DNA of 64,000 bases from Streptomyces viridochromogenes (GTDB taxonomy: Bacteria > Actinomycetota > Actinomycetes > Streptomycetales > Streptomycetaceae), in the NCBI RefSeq assembly GCF_001270495.1, contig NZ_LGUR01000223.1, positions 1 to 64,000 on the forward strand. Reading direction: 5' to 3'. Shown here one piece after another: positions 27,987 through 35,634 of this stretch. The stretch's first letter is position 1. Every line of letters begins with the position of its first letter. The position numbers and the translations under genes are program-made. The notes below the pieces were generated by a model. The model saw only the letters and a list, made by a program, of their open reading frames with translations, did no database searches and had not been told where the DNA came from.

Positions 27987-30083
27987 ATGACGACCAGCGT
28001 GACGATGGCGCAGGCCCTCAACGCCGCCCTGCGGGACGCGCTCGGCGCGGACGAACGCGTCGTGGTCTTCGGCGAGGACGTCGGCCGCCTCGGCGGCGTC
28101 TTCCGGGTCACCGACGGACTCACCGACGAGTTCGGGGACCGGCGCTGCTTCGACACCCCGGTCAGCGAGGCCGGCATCGCGGGCCTCGCGGTCGGGATGG
28201 CGATGGCCGGGTTCCGGCCGGTGGTGGAGATGCAGTTCGACGCGTTCGCCTACCCGGGGTTCGAGCAGATCGCCTCCCACATGGCCAAGATGCGCAACCG
28301 CACCCGGGGCATGCTCCCGCTGCCCCTGGTCGTCCGCATCCCGTACGGCGGCGGCATCGGGGGCGTGGAGCACCACAGCGACTCCAGCGAGGCGTACTAC
28401 GCGCACACGGCGGGGCTGAAGGTGGTGACACCTGCGACGGCCGAGGACGCCTACTCCCTGCTGCGCGAGGCGATAGACGACCCGGACCCGGTGATCTTCC
28501 TGGAGCCGAAGCGCCACTACTGGACCAAGAAGACGGTCCAACTCCCCATCCGCACCGAGCCGTTCGGCACGGCCGCGATACGCCGCCCCGGGAGCGACGC
28601 GACGCTGGTGACGTACGGCCCGTCGGTCGCCGTCGCCCTGGAGGCGGCCCGCGAGGCCGCGGCCGAGGGCCTGGACGTGGAGGTGCTGGACCTGCGCAGC
28701 CTCGTCCCGCTGGACGACCGTACGCTCACCGCGTCGGTCCGCCGCACCGGCCGCTGTCTGGTGGTGCACGAGGCGCAGGGCTTCGCCGGGGTCGGCGCCG
28801 AGATCGCGGCCCGGGTGCAGGAGCGGTGCTTCGACGCGCTGGTCGCGCCGGTGCTGCGGGTCACGGGGTTCGACATCCCGTATCCGCCCCCGCTGCTGGA
28901 GGGCGCGCATCTGCCGGGTACCGGGCGGGTGCTGGAGGCGCTGCGTCGGCTGCTGCCCGAGCTCGACGGAACGGAGCGGTCGGCCCGTCAAGTCGTCCCC
29001 ACCGCAACCGAGTCGACCGAACGGACCTTCCATCTGCCCGATCTGGGCGAGGGGTTGGCGGACGCCGAAGTGCTTGAGTGGACGGTCGCGGTAGGTGACA
29101 CGGTCGAGCAGGACCAGGTCGTCGCCGAGGTGGAGACCGCCAAGTCGGTGGTGACACTGCCGAGTCCGTACGCCGGGACGGTGACGGCCCTGCACTGCCG
29201 GGCGGGCGAGGTCGTGCGGGTGGGGGCGGCGCTGCTGACGGTGGCGGACCCCGCGTCGGAGGAACCGGCATCCGGGGCCGTACTCACGGGCTACGGGACG
29301 ACCGGGGCACGCCGGTCCTCACAGGCGCCTTCACCGGCCGCCTCAGGGACGTCCTCACCGGCCCCCTCGGGGGCGCCCTCAGGGGCGTTCTCGCAAACCT
29401 CCTCACGAGCCTCCGCAGCGCCCCGCCAGCCGGATCCGGGCACCCGCACCCCGCTCGACGCCACCGCCGAGAAATACCTCCGCGGTCACCGCGACACCCC
29501 CGCCGTGACCATCTGGGCGGACGCCGACGCCACCGGCCTCCTCGCCGCCCGTGCCACCCGCGGCACCAGCCTGCTGCCGCTGCTCGCGCGGGCGTGTCTG
29601 GCGGGGCTCGCCGCCTTTCCCGACCTCAACTCCCGTGTCGACACGGGCCGCAGGGAGATCGTGCGCCTGCCCGAGGTGCATCTCGGCTTCGCCGCGCAGA
29701 CCCCCCGCGGTCTGGTCGTCCCCGTGGTCCGGGACGCGCACCGCCTGGGCCCCGACGAGCTCGCGGCCGAGCTGGGCCGCCTGACCGGCCTGGCCCGTGA
29801 GGACGCCCTCCCCCTGGAGCACCGGACCGGCGGCACCTTCACGCTGAACAACTACGGCCCGCTCGACGTCGACGGGGCCACACCGATCCTCAACCACCCC
29901 CAGTCCGCGATGCTCGGGGTGGGCCGCATCACCGACCGCCCCTGGGCGGTGAACGGCCGCGTGGAGGTGCGCAAGGTCGTCACGCTCTCGCTCACCTTCG
30001 ACCACCGGGTGTGCGACGGCGGCACCGCGGCAGGATTCCTACGCCATGTCACCGACCGTCTCGTGGGCGACTCCGGGACCTGA
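27987..30083 (+). CDS. fused E1-beta/E2 2-oxoacid dehydrogenase (transketolase-lipoyl-acyltransferase)
   Basis: A 698-residue protein that joins two normally separate subunits. Residues 1-330 are E1-beta (GEDVGRLGGVFRVT, PVSEAGIAG, YGGGIGGVEHHSD). A lipoyl domain follows (about 346-418, EVETAKSVV with the lipoylated Lys near 385), then a Ser/Ala/Pro-rich flexible linker (about 418-485). The acyltransferase domain ends with TFDHRVCDGG near 671, the HxxxDG catalytic motif. The peripheral subunit-binding domain normally found between lipoyl and catalytic domains is not visible, which makes sense if E1 is attached covalently. No E3 gene is nearby. The reading frame is continuous with no sign of a frameshift, so the fusion looks real. 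Confidence 0.9.
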   Translation: MTTSVTMAQALNAALRDALGADERVVVFGEDVGRLGGVFRVTDGLTDEFGDRRCFDTPVSEAGIAGLAVGMAMAGFRPVVEMQFDAFAYPGFEQIASHMAKMRNRTRGMLPLPLVVRIPYGGGIGGVEHHSDSSEAYYAHTAGLKVVTPATAEDAYSLLREAIDDPDPVIFLEPKRHYWTKKTVQLPIRTEPFGTAAIRRPGSDATLVTYGPSVAVALEAAREAAAEGLDVEVLDLRSLVPLDDRTLTASVRRTGRCLVVHEAQGFAGVGAEIAARVQERCFDALVAPVLRVTGFDIPYPPPLLEGAHLPGTGRVLEALRRLLPELDGTERSARQVVPTATESTERTFHLPDLGEGLADAEVLEWTVAVGDTVEQDQVVAEVETAKSVVTLPSPYAGTVTALHCRAGEVVRVGAALLTVADPASEEPASGAVLTGYGTTGARRSSQAPSPAASGTSSPAPSGAPSGAFSQTSSRASAAPRQPDPGTRTPLDATAEKYLRGHRDTPAVTIWADADATGLLAARATRGTSLLPLLARACLAGLAAFPDLNSRVDTGRREIVRLPEVHLGFAAQTPRGLVVPVVRDAHRLGPDELAAELGRLTGLAREDALPLEHRTGGTFTLNNYGPLDVDGATPILNHPQSAMLGVGRITDRPWAVNGRVEVRKVVTLSLTFDHRVCDGGTAAGFLRHVTDRLVGDSGT

Positions 30084-30096
30084 CCCACCGCCCGAC

Positions 30097-31053
30097 TCAC
30101 CCGCGGCCGTCCGACGTGCGGCGGTCCGCCCTGCCCTGGGCCAGCCACAGCGCGACCGCCTCCGCGATCGGCTGCCCGGTCTCCAGCTCGACGAAGCCGA
30201 ACTGGCCGCCCTGGTTGCACTCCAGGAACCACCAGATGCCGTCCTCGTCCTCGGCGAAGTCGAAGGCGGCGTACGCCAGTCCGGCCAGACCGACGTACTC
30301 GTGCACCGACTTGCCGATGCGTTCGGGGACCGGAACCGGTTCCCAGCCGTGTCCCGTGTCCCCGTAACGCCCGTCGACCTGGTCGGGTTCGGCGGTCTTC
30401 CGCGCGGCGAACAGCCGGGAGCCGACGCAGGTCAGCCGGATGTCGGCCCGCTTGGGGATGTACTTCTGGAGCAACGCCGGCCCGGCGGCCACGGCGCCGA
30501 AGTCGGCGTCGGGGCCGATGAGGGTGGTGGGCAGGGCCAGCGCGGGGTCACCGGGCGGCGGCCCCGAGGCGGACTTCACCACCACGTCCCGGTACTCCTC
30601 GGCGAAATCACGCGCCAGCCGGGGTGCCGTGGTGATGACCGTCGGCGGCACGGCGAAGCCGCTGAGGTGGGCGACCCTCAACTGCCAGGGCTTCAGCCGG
30701 GCCTGGTCGGCGTTGCGCGGATGGTTCATCCACCGTGCGGCGGCGGAGTGGAGCATCCCGTACAGCGCCTGCCTGGTCTCGGCGGTCAGCCACGGTGAGG
30801 GGTCGACCGCGTGCGCGGCCGGTTCGCCGGGCCTGCGCACCCAGATGGAGCGCAGGCCGCCCATGCTGAGTACATGCCCGTTGACCGACAGGTGCCCGTC
30901 GAAGTCGCCGTAGGCGTAGTCGGCGGACAGTACGGCCTTGCCCGGCAGGTCGGCGGGATCCAGTCGCATCACGGGCGTCCCCGTCCGGTGCAGCCCGGCC
31001 ACCACCATGTCGGCGGTCACGTCCTCCTCGGACGTCAGGATCAGTACGGTCAT
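30097..31053 (-). CDS. tgmB: ATP-grasp ligase of a graspetide (TgmB-like RiPP maturase)
   Basis: A 318-residue ATP-grasp enzyme of the RimK/MvdD-like ribosomal peptide maturase family. The N-terminal domain has TVLILTSEEDVTADMVV and the family's SIWVRRP. The nucleotide-binding part has YRDVVVKSASG near residue 150-160, LLQKYIPKRADIRLT near 199-213, and the metal-binding end FLECNQGGQFGFVE near 285-298. These enzymes make omega-ester or omega-amide links between Thr/Ser/Lys and Asp/Glu side chains of a precursor. It starts 14 bases after the precursor gene stop. The stop is 13 bases from the convergent E2 gene. No methyltransferase, protease or exporter for this RiPP was seen nearby. Confidence 0.9.
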   Translation of the reverse strand: MTVLILTSEEDVTADMVVAGLHRTGTPVMRLDPADLPGKAVLSADYAYGDFDGHLSVNGHVLSMGGLRSIWVRRPGEPAAHAVDPSPWLTAETRQALYGMLHSAAARWMNHPRNADQARLKPWQLRVAHLSGFAVPPTVITTAPRLARDFAEEYRDVVVKSASGPPPGDPALALPTTLIGPDADFGAVAAGPALLQKYIPKRADIRLTCVGSRLFAARKTAEPDQVDGRYGDTGHGWEPVPVPERIGKSVHEYVGLAGLAYAAFDFAEDEDGIWWFLECNQGGQFGFVELETGQPIAEAVALWLAQGRADRRTSDGRG

Positions 31054-31067
31054 GCGCGCACGGATCG

Positions 31068-31259
31068 TCAGTCGTCGAAGTGGGTCGCGGATCCGGCGGT
31101 CGACGTCGTCGTGCCGACCGCGAGCAGAAGGTCCGGATCACTGACGGCCGGACGGCCGTCGGGCAGCACGTTGAGTTGGCGGGCCGGGTCGAAGTGATAC
31201 GGCGTCACCGCGTTGGAAAGCCCTCTGGGAAAGGCGTAGTTGAGGGTGAACGGTCGCAC
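31068..31259 (-). CDS. tgmA: graspetide precursor peptide (TgmA-like)
   Basis: A 63-residue precursor starting at GTG 31259 with GGAGG 6 bases upstream; longer in-frame starts upstream lack this site. The leader begins VRPFTLNYAF and contains YHFDPARQLNVLPDG, which matches the pattern of ATP-grasp-modified RiPP precursors paired with TgmB ligases. The C-terminal core TTTSTAGSATHFDD has several Thr/Ser acceptors and two terminal Asp donors, suited to ester crosslinks. The ligase gene follows 14 bases downstream. The core is short and simple compared with better-known graspetides. The number and pattern of links cannot be predicted. Confidence 0.85.
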   Translation of the reverse strand: MRPFTLNYAFPRGLSNAVTPYHFDPARQLNVLPDGRPAVSDPDLLLAVGTTTSTAGSATHFDD

Positions 31260-31296
31260 GGTGAACCTCCGGTGTAGTGCGTGTGAATTACCGTCA

Positions 31297-31317
31297 CTTA
31301 CGCACTGCTTGCGTAAG
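31297..31317. promoter_or_regulatory. perfect inverted repeat upstream of the graspetide precursor
   Basis: The 8-base arms CTTACGCA and TGCGTAAG are separated by CTGCT. The repeat sits 37 bases upstream of the precursor start, in an AT-richer stretch that should hold its promoter. It looks like a dimeric repressor operator. No T-tract follows, so a terminator is less likely. Confidence 0.5.
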
Positions 31318-31441
31318 GAATTCATCACTTTCCGCCACATCGACGTGAACGTCGTCACACCCTTCACCGGATCCCCTGACTCCGCGCAGGAGTCCTTGAC
31401 GCTGAACCGTTTCATTGCTTCCCTCGAAACGCAGTTCTACA

Positions 31442-31455
31442 TGGGAGCGCTCCCA
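31442..31455. promoter_or_regulatory. CebR-type LacI-family operator (TGGGAGCGCTCCCA)
   Basis: A perfect 14-base palindrome identical to the operator known for CebR, the cellobiose/cello-oligosaccharide-responsive LacI-type repressor of Streptomyces. It ends 23 bases before the GTG start of the esterase gene, the right place to block transcription. This implies induction of the secreted esterase by cello-oligosaccharides. Identity of the site is seen directly; regulation by CebR is inferred, since no LacI gene is in the window. Confidence 0.85.
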
Positions 31456-31478
31456 ACCCCCCACGTGAAAGGGACCCC

Positions 31479-33473
31479 GTGCAGACATCCCCTCACCCCA
31501 GACGCACCCTTCCCCTCCTCCTCACCGCGGCGCTCGTCGCCTGCCTTCTGTCGCTGTCCTGGGCGGGCGGTTCGCCGGCGCGGGCAGCGGCGGGCGACGG
31601 CTCGGTGTCCGACCCGAACATCGTCTACGTCGGCCGCTGGGACACGAGTTCGGGCACCGCGGCCGTGCCCCAGTGGTCCGGCGCGTACCTTCAGACGGCC
31701 TTCACCGGCACCACCGTCAAGGTCAGGGCCAGGGACGCCGTCAACTTCTACACGAGCGTCGACGGCGGACCGGACGTCTTCCACGCGGGCGTACGCGGGA
31801 CGGTGAACCTCACTCCCCAGCCCCTCTCCCCCGGCACCCACACCCTACGGATCTCCTACCGGTCGGGCGACACGGTCTTCCAGGGCCTTGTCCTGGACTC
31901 CGGCGCGCGCACGGTCAGTCCGGCCGTGCCGTCCGGGCTGGTCGAGTTCGTCGGCGACTCCATCACCGCCGGCGCCCTCACGGACCGGCTGGCGCTCGAC
32001 TCGTACGCCTGGAAGACCGGCGAGCGGCTGGGGATGCGGCACACCCGGATCGCCCGCGCCGGCTACTGCCTGGTCGCCCAGTCCGGTTGCACGGGCCTGA
32101 GCGGCCAGTACTTCCGGGCCGGCAGCACCGGCGGCCAGAACTGGGACTTCTCCCGCTACCGGGCGAACGCGGTCGTCATCAACCTCGGCACCAACGACAT
32201 CGGCCACGGCGTCTCCGGCTCCGCGTTCCAGGCGGCGTACACCAAGTTCCTGAGCGACGTGCGCGCCAGGCACCCCGAAGCCCAGCTCTTCGCCGTCCAG
32301 ACGCTCAAGAAGCGCTACGTCACCGAGACCAGGGCCGCCGTCAGCGCCCGCAACGCCGCCGGTGACACCAAGGTGCACTACGTCGACACCACGGGCTGGC
32401 TCACCGACGGCGCCGACTACGAGGACGGCAACGGCCACCCCAACGAGGCGGGCCACACCAAGTTCGCCGGCCGTCTGGCACCCGTCGTCGCGGCCCGGCT
32501 GGGCAGCGCCGCCGAGGTGTCCGCCAAGGCCGCCGCTCCCGGACAGCCCGGCGACCCCAACATCAAGTTCGTCGGCCGCTGGGACACCCGGAGCTCCAGC
32601 ACCCTCTACACGCCGTACTGGGCCGGGGCGTACTACCGCGTCGGCTTCACCGGCCGGACGGTCAAGCTCAAGCAGCGCAACACGATCGACTTCTGGGCGC
32701 GTATCGACAACGGGCCGGTGAAGTTCTACGACGACGTCAAGGGCACCGTGAACCTGACCCCGACGCCGCTGTCGGCCGGCAACCACACGCTCCAGGTCAA
32801 CTACCAGGTGGTCGCGGGCTCCTATCGCGGTGACGCCGTGTTCCAGGGGCTGGCCCTCGACAGCGGGGCGACGACGTTCGCTCCGCCGGCCCCCGCCAAG
32901 CTGGTCGAGTTCGTCGGCGATTCGATCACGGTGGGCACGACCACGTCGCAGAACGCCCGTACGGCATATGGCTGGTTGATAGGTGAACGGCTGGGTGTCG
33001 AGCACACGCAGGTGGCCCAGGGCGGTGCCTGTCTGGTCGCGACGGCCGACGGATGCGTCGGCCTGGAGCAGCAGTTCGGCAGGCTCAACCCCAACTCCAC
33101 CACGCCCGACTGGGACTTCGGCCGCTACCAGGCGGACGCCGTCGTCATCAACCTGGGCACCAACGACGTGGGCCACGGGGTGAGTTCGACACAGTTCCAG
33201 TCGTCGTACGGCAGCCTGCTGCGCAAGGTCAGGGCCGCCTATCCACGGGCCTGGATCTTCGCGCTGGAGACCTTCCGAGGCCGCTACGTCCCGCAGACCG
33301 AGGCGGCCGTCCAGGCGGCCGTGGCCGGCGGCGACACCCGGCTCTCCTTCGTCGACACGACGGGCTGGCTGGGCTCCGGCCACCTGACGGACTCCGTCCA
33401 CCCCAACGACCAGGGCCACCGTGTCATCGCCGACCGCCTGGCACCGATCATCGCGGCGCGCATCGGCGGCTGA
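31479..33473 (+). CDS. secreted tandem SGNH/CE2-type carbohydrate esterase
   Basis: A 664-residue exported protein made of two homologous copies. After a signal peptide (basic start, hydrophobic stretch about residues 11-30, cleavage after ARA near 36) each copy has a beta-sandwich starting PNI(V/K)(Y/F)VGRWDT and an SGNH hydrolase domain. Catalytic blocks occur twice: GDSIT near 159 and 481, NLGTND in each copy, and the His in HPN near 319 and 639. The layout matches carbohydrate esterase family 2 (deacetylation of xylan or mannan). The GTG at 31479 follows GAAAGGGA. A CebR operator precedes it, fitting plant-polysaccharide use. Substrate is inferred. Confidence 0.88.
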   Translation: MQTSPHPRRTLPLLLTAALVACLLSLSWAGGSPARAAAGDGSVSDPNIVYVGRWDTSSGTAAVPQWSGAYLQTAFTGTTVKVRARDAVNFYTSVDGGPDVFHAGVRGTVNLTPQPLSPGTHTLRISYRSGDTVFQGLVLDSGARTVSPAVPSGLVEFVGDSITAGALTDRLALDSYAWKTGERLGMRHTRIARAGYCLVAQSGCTGLSGQYFRAGSTGGQNWDFSRYRANAVVINLGTNDIGHGVSGSAFQAAYTKFLSDVRARHPEAQLFAVQTLKKRYVTETRAAVSARNAAGDTKVHYVDTTGWLTDGADYEDGNGHPNEAGHTKFAGRLAPVVAARLGSAAEVSAKAAAPGQPGDPNIKFVGRWDTRSSSTLYTPYWAGAYYRVGFTGRTVKLKQRNTIDFWARIDNGPVKFYDDVKGTVNLTPTPLSAGNHTLQVNYQVVAGSYRGDAVFQGLALDSGATTFAPPAPAKLVEFVGDSITVGTTTSQNARTAYGWLIGERLGVEHTQVAQGGACLVATADGCVGLEQQFGRLNPNSTTPDWDFGRYQADAVVINLGTNDVGHGVSSTQFQSSYGSLLRKVRAAYPRAWIFALETFRGRYVPQTEAAVQAAVAGGDTRLSFVDTTGWLGSGHLTDSVHPNDQGHRVIADRLAPIIAARIGG

Positions 33474-33482
33474 CCGCGCCGC

Positions 33483-33917
33483 TCACCCCTGGGAGGCGCC
33501 CGACCGCAGCTCGCGCAGGAAAGGCGGCGCCGCCTCGATCAGTTGATCCACCTGGCTCTCGATCAACGGAAGGTATTCGCCGAGCGAGCCGGCGAATGCC
33601 TCCGGGATCTCCAGCAGGTAGCGATATCCGCCGTTCTCCTCGTCCTCCGGGGCGTCCACCCCGATGTCCGCCTCGACGGAGAAGGCCTCCGGTGACATGC
33701 GCACGGTGATACCGCAGAACATGGCGCGGCCGTCCCCGAGGTCGAGGCTCACGCCGAGGACCTGCATGCCGGGCGTCGCACCGTACTTGGCGAACTCACG
33801 CCAGGTGATGTGCGGTTGGTGCTCCAGGAACAGTGCGTACGCCATCTCGCTGAGCCGTCCGGCGGCGCTCCACAGGGCGACGGGCAGGCGCTGGGCGTCT
33901 CGGTCGGCTGTGTCCAC
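33483..33917 (-). CDS. conserved hypothetical protein
   Basis: A 144-residue soluble, acidic protein that I do not recognise. It has no signal peptide or membrane span. Coding bias is normal for the region. Features include FLEHQPHITWREFAKYGATPG in the middle and an acidic stretch DAPEDEENGG near residue 88-97. It begins at a GTG with only a weak ribosome site, ends 10 bases from the convergent esterase gene and lies alone downstream of the exporter gene at 33957. No function is proposed. Confidence 0.65.
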   Translation of the reverse strand: MDTADRDAQRLPVALWSAAGRLSEMAYALFLEHQPHITWREFAKYGATPGMQVLGVSLDLGDGRAMFCGITVRMSPEAFSVEADIGVDAPEDEENGGYRYLLEIPEAFAGSLGEYLPLIESQVDQLIEAAPPFLRELRSGASQG

Positions 33918-33956
33918 GCGCCGATCATAGAGGCCCGCCCTGTCGCCGTCCCGGGG

Positions 33957-35513
33957 TCAGGCCGGCGGCATTCCCCCGCCCTGGAGGCGTTCCAGGTCGG
34001 AGGGGCGGACCTGGATGACGAGGAGGGCGATCACCGCGGCGATGGCGGTGAAGATCGCGGCCATGATGAAGGCTGCGGAGACTCCGGCGGTGAGGATCTC
34101 ATCGCCCCAGGGTGACGGGAGCTGCCCAGTGCGCCGGTAGCTCAGCCGCTCCGCGGGGGTCGCCTGCTCCTGGAAGGCGGCCATCTGCTTCTCTGCCTCG
34201 TTTCTGCTCGCCGTACCGTACATGGTGACCAGGATGGACAGCCCCAGGGAGCCGCCGACCTGCTGGGTGGCGTTGAGGAGCCCGGAGGCGGCGCCCGTCT
34301 CCTGGGTCGCCACGTTGGACAGCGCCATCAGGGTCAGGGACACGAACTCCATGCCCATGCCGAGGCTGAAGACGAGCATCGGGCCGAGGATGCTGCCCGC
34401 GTAGGTGGAGTGGACGTCGGTCAGGGTCAGCCAGGCGAGGCCCGCGGCGGCCAGGATCGCACCCGTCACCATGAAGGGTTTGGGCCCGTACTTCGGCAGG
34501 AGTTGGGAGGCGAGCCCCGCGCCGATCGCGATGACGACGCTCACCGGGAGGAAGGCCAGTCCGGCTTCGAGCGGGCTGAAGTCCATTACGTTCTGCACGA
34601 AGAGCGTGAGGAAGAAGAACATGCCGAAGATCGCGGCGGCAAGGCTCAGCATCATGCCGTAGGTGCCCGCCCGGTTACGGTCGGCGAACATGTGCAGGGG
34701 CGTGATCGGCTGCCGGGAGCGCTGCTCGACCAGGATGAACAGCAGCAGGAAGACGACGGCCGCCCCGAACGCGGCCAGGGTCAGTGCGTCCCGCCAGCCG
34801 TCCTGCGCGGCCCGGATGAACCCGTAGACCAGCAGCACCATGCCGATGGTGGAGGTCATCGCGCCCAGCACGTCGAAGTGCCCGGCATGCCGCTCGGACT
34901 CCCGGATCCAGCGCGGGGTGGCGAGCACGATGAGCAGTCCGATGGGCACGTTGACGAACAGCACCCAGCGCCAATTGAGCCACTCGACGAGCATCCCGCC
35001 CGCCAGCAGCCCGATCGCGCCGCCGCCCGCCGAGACCGCCGCGAAGACGCCGAACGCCCTGTTGCGTTCGGGCCCTTCGGGGAAGGTCGTGCTGATCAGG
35101 GCGAGGGAGGTGGGGGAGGCGATGGCCCCGCCGACGCCCTGGAGGGCACGGGCGGCCAGGAGTTGCCACTCGTTCTGGGACAGTCCGCCGAGCAGCGAGG
35201 CGAGGACGAACAGCAGGACGCCGAAGACGAACACGCGCCGTCTGCCGAGGATGTCGCCCATCCTGCCGCCGAGCAGCAGCAGTCCGCCGAAGGTGAGCGT
35301 GTACGCGTTGACCACCCAGGACAGGCTGGTCGTGGAGAAGCCGAGCGAGCGCTGGATGTCCGGCAGGGCGATGTTCACGATGGTGATGTCGAGCACCACC
35401 ATCAGCTGACAGGACGCGATGACCAGCAGCGCCATACCGCTGCCACGGCTCTCGCTCCGCTCCGTTTCCTGCGGGGTGGTCCGTGCTTCGGGTGCCGGCT
35501 CGGGGTTGCTCAT
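33957..35513 (-). CDS. DHA2-family (EmrB/QacA) MFS drug exporter
   Basis: A 518-residue inner-membrane protein with about 14 predicted spans, the usual DHA2 size. Family motifs are present: LDITIVNIALPDIQ in span 1, GGRMGDILGRRRVF between spans 2 and 3, and the span-5 region GPERNRAFGVFAAVSAGGGAIGLLAGG. These proteins export lipophilic compounds by proton antiport. The chosen ATG at 35513 has no strong ribosome site. It lies 121 bases downstream of the atypical P450 gene on the same strand, and no TetR or MarR regulator is adjacent. It might export a product of the neighbouring oxidases; this is a guess. Confidence 0.9.
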   Translation of the reverse strand: MSNPEPAPEARTTPQETERSESRGSGMALLVIASCQLMVVLDITIVNIALPDIQRSLGFSTTSLSWVVNAYTLTFGGLLLLGGRMGDILGRRRVFVFGVLLFVLASLLGGLSQNEWQLLAARALQGVGGAIASPTSLALISTTFPEGPERNRAFGVFAAVSAGGGAIGLLAGGMLVEWLNWRWVLFVNVPIGLLIVLATPRWIRESERHAGHFDVLGAMTSTIGMVLLVYGFIRAAQDGWRDALTLAAFGAAVVFLLLFILVEQRSRQPITPLHMFADRNRAGTYGMMLSLAAAIFGMFFFLTLFVQNVMDFSPLEAGLAFLPVSVVIAIGAGLASQLLPKYGPKPFMVTGAILAAAGLAWLTLTDVHSTYAGSILGPMLVFSLGMGMEFVSLTLMALSNVATQETGAASGLLNATQQVGGSLGLSILVTMYGTASRNEAEKQMAAFQEQATPAERLSYRRTGQLPSPWGDEILTAGVSAAFIMAAIFTAIAAVIALLVIQVRPSDLERLQGGGMPPA

Positions 35514-35634
35514 GGCGGTGTGCCGTGGGCGGGGTTTCGGTGGCTGGTTCCCGCCACCATTCGACCGTACGCCGGTGCCGTACGGCGCTCCACTCGATCA
35601 CCGCAGCGAGCCGAGCCGATGCCGGACGTCCAGG

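Noticed and set aside
26864-30083. Housekeeping pyruvate dehydrogenase
   Set aside because: Fused E1-beta/E2 layout, missing E3 and location beside an NRPS operon argue for a dedicated complex, though catabolic use is not excluded.
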